Part shown: positions 56,557 to 58,511 of the stretch, in pieces
Layout: each line of letters starts with the position of its first letter
How positions within the stretch are numbered: position 1 is the stretch's first letter
From: Alphaproteobacteria bacterium
GTDB taxonomy: Bacteria > Pseudomonadota > Alphaproteobacteria > Sphingomonadales > Sphingomonadaceae
Direction: 5' to 3'
NCBI GenBank assembly: GCA_018823905.1
Contig: JAHJHL010000212.1
Location: 1-58,511, forward strand
DNA length: 58,511 nucleotides
Position numbers and translations under genes: made by a program
Notes under the pieces: model-generated
Seen by the model: only the letters and a program-made list of their open reading frames with translations
What the model was told of the DNA's origin: nothing
Databases searched by the model: none

Positions 56557-58401
56557 ATGGGTTTTGGTCGTGTCTGGATCGGCGCGCTATTGTCGGCGGC
56601 GCTGCTCGCGGGGTGTGGCGACGCGCGTTCGGACGCGCCTCGGGCAGCCTTGGCCGAGCGACGCGCCGAACTGCAGGACGCAATTGCCGATAATCCGCAG
56701 GCGATCGCCGAGCGCGTCGAACTGGCGCGGATCGCCATCCGACTGGGCGATGGGGTTGGTGCCGAAGCTGCGGTGAACGGCGCGATTAGCGCGGGCGGTA
56801 ATGTTGCAGCGCTGCGGCCGCTGCTGGCGCGCGCATTTGCGATGCAGGGGGAAGGGCAGCGCGCTTTCGAGATCATCGATGCCGGACCGATCATCCCCGA
56901 AATGATCGGCGAGGCGGCATGGGTCGCGGGCGATGTCCATCTGTCGAATGGCGATCTCAATGCGGCGCGCGATGCCTATGACCGGGCGGTGCGCGAGCTG
57001 CCGCGCAACTCGGCGCTGTGGGTCGATGTCGCGCGCTTTCGCGCTGCCAATGCCGACACGGCAGGCGCGCGCGACGCGGTCGATTATGCGATCGAGCTCG
57101 ACAAGGCCAACAGCACCGCACTGGCGTATAAGGCGAATTTGATCCGCACCGAGGACGGGTTGACCGCGTCGTTGCCTTGGTATGATCGCGCGCTGGCGGC
57201 CGATCCCGACAATGCCGACGCGCTGATCGATCAGGCGGCGACGCTGGGCGATCTGGGGCGTTACGGCGACATGCTGGTGACACTGCGCCATGCGGCGACA
57301 ATCGTGCCGGGAAATCCGCGGATCTATTATCTGCAAGCCGTGCTGGCCGCGCGCGCCGACAATTACCGGCTGGCGCGCAGCCTGCTTCAGCGCACGCGCG
57401 GCGCGATTGACGGCGAACCGGGATTTATGTTGCTGAGCGCGGTGGTCGAACTAGAGCTGGGCGGCGAAGCGGTAGCGGCGACCTGGGCCGACCGATTACT
57501 GGTCGAACAGCCGAATAATTTTACCGCGCGGCGCATCTTGGCGGCCGCGAATTGGGCGGATGGTGATGCGGACGGCGCGGTCGAAGCACTGCTGCCAATC
57601 ATCGACCGCCCTGACGCCGACAGCTGGTCGCTGTTGCTCGCGGCGCGCGCGACGAGCGAGTTAGGGCGGCGCGGCGAGGCCGCCGAATATTTTGCGCGCG
57701 CGGCGACGCTGACACGCGGCGAAGCGGTGCCGTTTGCGGCAAATTATGATTATGGCGTTCTCACCCAGGCAGCCGATGCCGAGCCGCTCAATCCGGGAAT
57801 CGCGATCCCGGCGATTGCGGGCGACATATTGCGTGGCAACGGCGACCGTGCTGTCGCGCGCGCGGTGCAACTGCGCGACGCCAATCGCGGGGTGGCGGAG
57901 GCGCATATCCTGCTCGGCGATGCGGCGCTGGCGGGTGGCCAGTTCGACCTGGCGGTGCAGGCGTACCGCGCCGCGCGCGACCTGGATGCGAGCGAGCGTT
58001 CGACGTTGAGGCTGGCTAATGCACTGTTCCGGGCCGGCGATGCGGCGGGGTCGGGCGCGGCGATTCTGGCGTTGCGCGACAGCCAGCCGTCAAGCATCGC
58101 CGCCGACCGGCTAGCGGGGCATCTGGCGATGGACCTGGAGCATTGGGATGAAGCGATCGGGCATTTTGATCGGGTGCGTGCGCGGATCGGCGACCGCGAT
58201 GTCGTTGTCCTGCGCGAACTGGCGCGGGCATGGGCGGCAAAGGGCAATGATGTCCGCGCGCTGGCTTTGATCGACCGGGCGTATCGGCTGCAGCCGCTGA
58301 ATGCGGGGATCATGCAGATATATGCCGATTTGCTCGCAAAGCGCGGAGATGCGCAGGCAGCGGAGGATTTGCGGGATAAGGCGGCGCAGGTCGGGCGGTA
58401 G
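56557..58401 (+). CDS. prsT: PEP-CTERM-system TPR lipoprotein PrsT
   Basis: A 614-residue protein with a lipoprotein signal (LLSAALLAGC, Cys near residue 22), then tandem TPR-like repeats through the remaining length (for example GDLNAARDAYDRAVRELPRN and LAYKANLIRTEDG). PrsT-type proteins are large periplasmic or membrane-attached TPR lipoproteins encoded with prsK and prsR; they are thought to assist exopolysaccharide or exosortase-related export, though the mechanism is not settled. The ATG follows the prsR stop with no gap. Confidence 0.9.
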   Translation: MGFGRVWIGALLSAALLAGCGDARSDAPRAALAERRAELQDAIADNPQAIAERVELARIAIRLGDGVGAEAAVNGAISAGGNVAALRPLLARAFAMQGEGQRAFEIIDAGPIIPEMIGEAAWVAGDVHLSNGDLNAARDAYDRAVRELPRNSALWVDVARFRAANADTAGARDAVDYAIELDKANSTALAYKANLIRTEDGLTASLPWYDRALAADPDNADALIDQAATLGDLGRYGDMLVTLRHAATIVPGNPRIYYLQAVLAARADNYRLARSLLQRTRGAIDGEPGFMLLSAVVELELGGEAVAATWADRLLVEQPNNFTARRILAAANWADGDADGAVEALLPIIDRPDADSWSLLLAARATSELGRRGEAAEYFARAATLTRGEAVPFAANYDYGVLTQAADAEPLNPGIAIPAIAGDILRGNGDRAVARAVQLRDANRGVAEAHILLGDAALAGGQFDLAVQAYRAARDLDASERSTLRLANALFRAGDAAGSGAAILALRDSQPSSIAADRLAGHLAMDLEHWDEAIGHFDRVRARIGDRDVVVLRELARAWAAKGNDVRALALIDRAYRLQPLNAGIMQIYADLLAKRGDAQAAEDLRDKAAQVGR

Positions 58402-58459
58402 GGCCAATGGCGGGAGTCGACCAGATGTGGACGATAGTCGTCAAGCCAAACTCATAACC

Positions 58460-58489
58460 CCGTTCGTGTCGAGCGAAGTCGAGACACGC
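58460..58489. repeat. Palindromic repeat, GTGTCGAGCGAAGTCGAGACAC family (copy 3, half)
   Basis: CCGTTCGTGTCGAGCGAAGT and its continuation GAGACACG match the left arm of copies 1 and 2. The right arm would lie beyond the window end. It follows prsT by about 58 bases. Confidence 0.75.
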
Positions 58490-58511
58490 GAAGGCTGGTG
58501 CTTGCCAAGCG

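Overview
The window looks like a chromosomal stretch of an alphaproteobacterium of the sphingomonad group (Sphingopyxis/Sphingomonas-like). The clues are high GC with strong codon bias, an alphaproteobacterial LexA box (GTTC-N7-GTTC) at uvrA, UrcA, DUF4893 and DUF885 proteins, small palindromic repeats containing GTGTCGAGCGAAGTCGAGACAC, and an XrtA/PEP-CTERM exopolysaccharide regulatory cluster. No rRNA, tRNA, CRISPR array, transposase, integrase or phage gene was seen.

Layout. 1-4.85 kb: high-affinity phosphate uptake operon pstS-pstC-pstA-pstB-phoU on the minus strand, with a four-repeat Pho box in front of pstS and a terminator-like hairpin after pstS. 4.9-6.76 kb: an AT-rich two-gene island (AAA ATPase plus HNH nuclease) resembling the Septu (PtuA/PtuB) anti-phage system. 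6.8-9.3 kb: small monooxygenase, a membrane protein, a DUF1444-like protein and repeats. 9.3-17.7 kb: uvrA, an M13 metallopeptidase, a BCCT transporter and small envelope proteins. 17.7-26.5 kb: LytTR response regulator and LytS-type kinase, MATE exporter, valS, S9 peptidase. 26.6-33.8 kb: a PilZ-XRE fusion regulator, amidohydrolase, YpfJ-type metallopeptidase, patatin plus 3-hydroxybutyrate dehydrogenase, DUF4893 lipoprotein and M20 hydrolase. 33.85-35.48 kb: a second AT-rich island, a Hanks-type Ser/Thr kinase with a DUF3010 (RuvC-like) protein, behind its own promoter and a perfect inverted repeat. 35.5-48.5 kb: mlaA, a membrane-spanning LuxR-type regulator, enoyl-CoA hydratase, DUF465 protein, TerC, isocitrate lyase with a divergent XRE/DUF2083 regulator, RidA, HPII-type catalase, HD-GYP phosphodiesterase, CPBP protease. 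48.5-58.4 kb: DUF885 protein, mannose-1-phosphate guanylyltransferase, then the PEP-CTERM/XrtA cluster (glycosyltransferase, prsK, prsR, prsT) running off the right end.

The backbone is housekeeping and envelope biology: phosphate limitation, DNA repair, storage-polymer turnover, glyoxylate bypass, peroxide defence and exopolysaccharide control. The two AT-rich pairs stand out. Each is a compact two-gene, one-strand cassette squeezed between conserved genes without mobility genes. The first fits a known defence architecture. The second (kinase plus DUF3010) is not one I can name and is the best candidate for an undescribed system.
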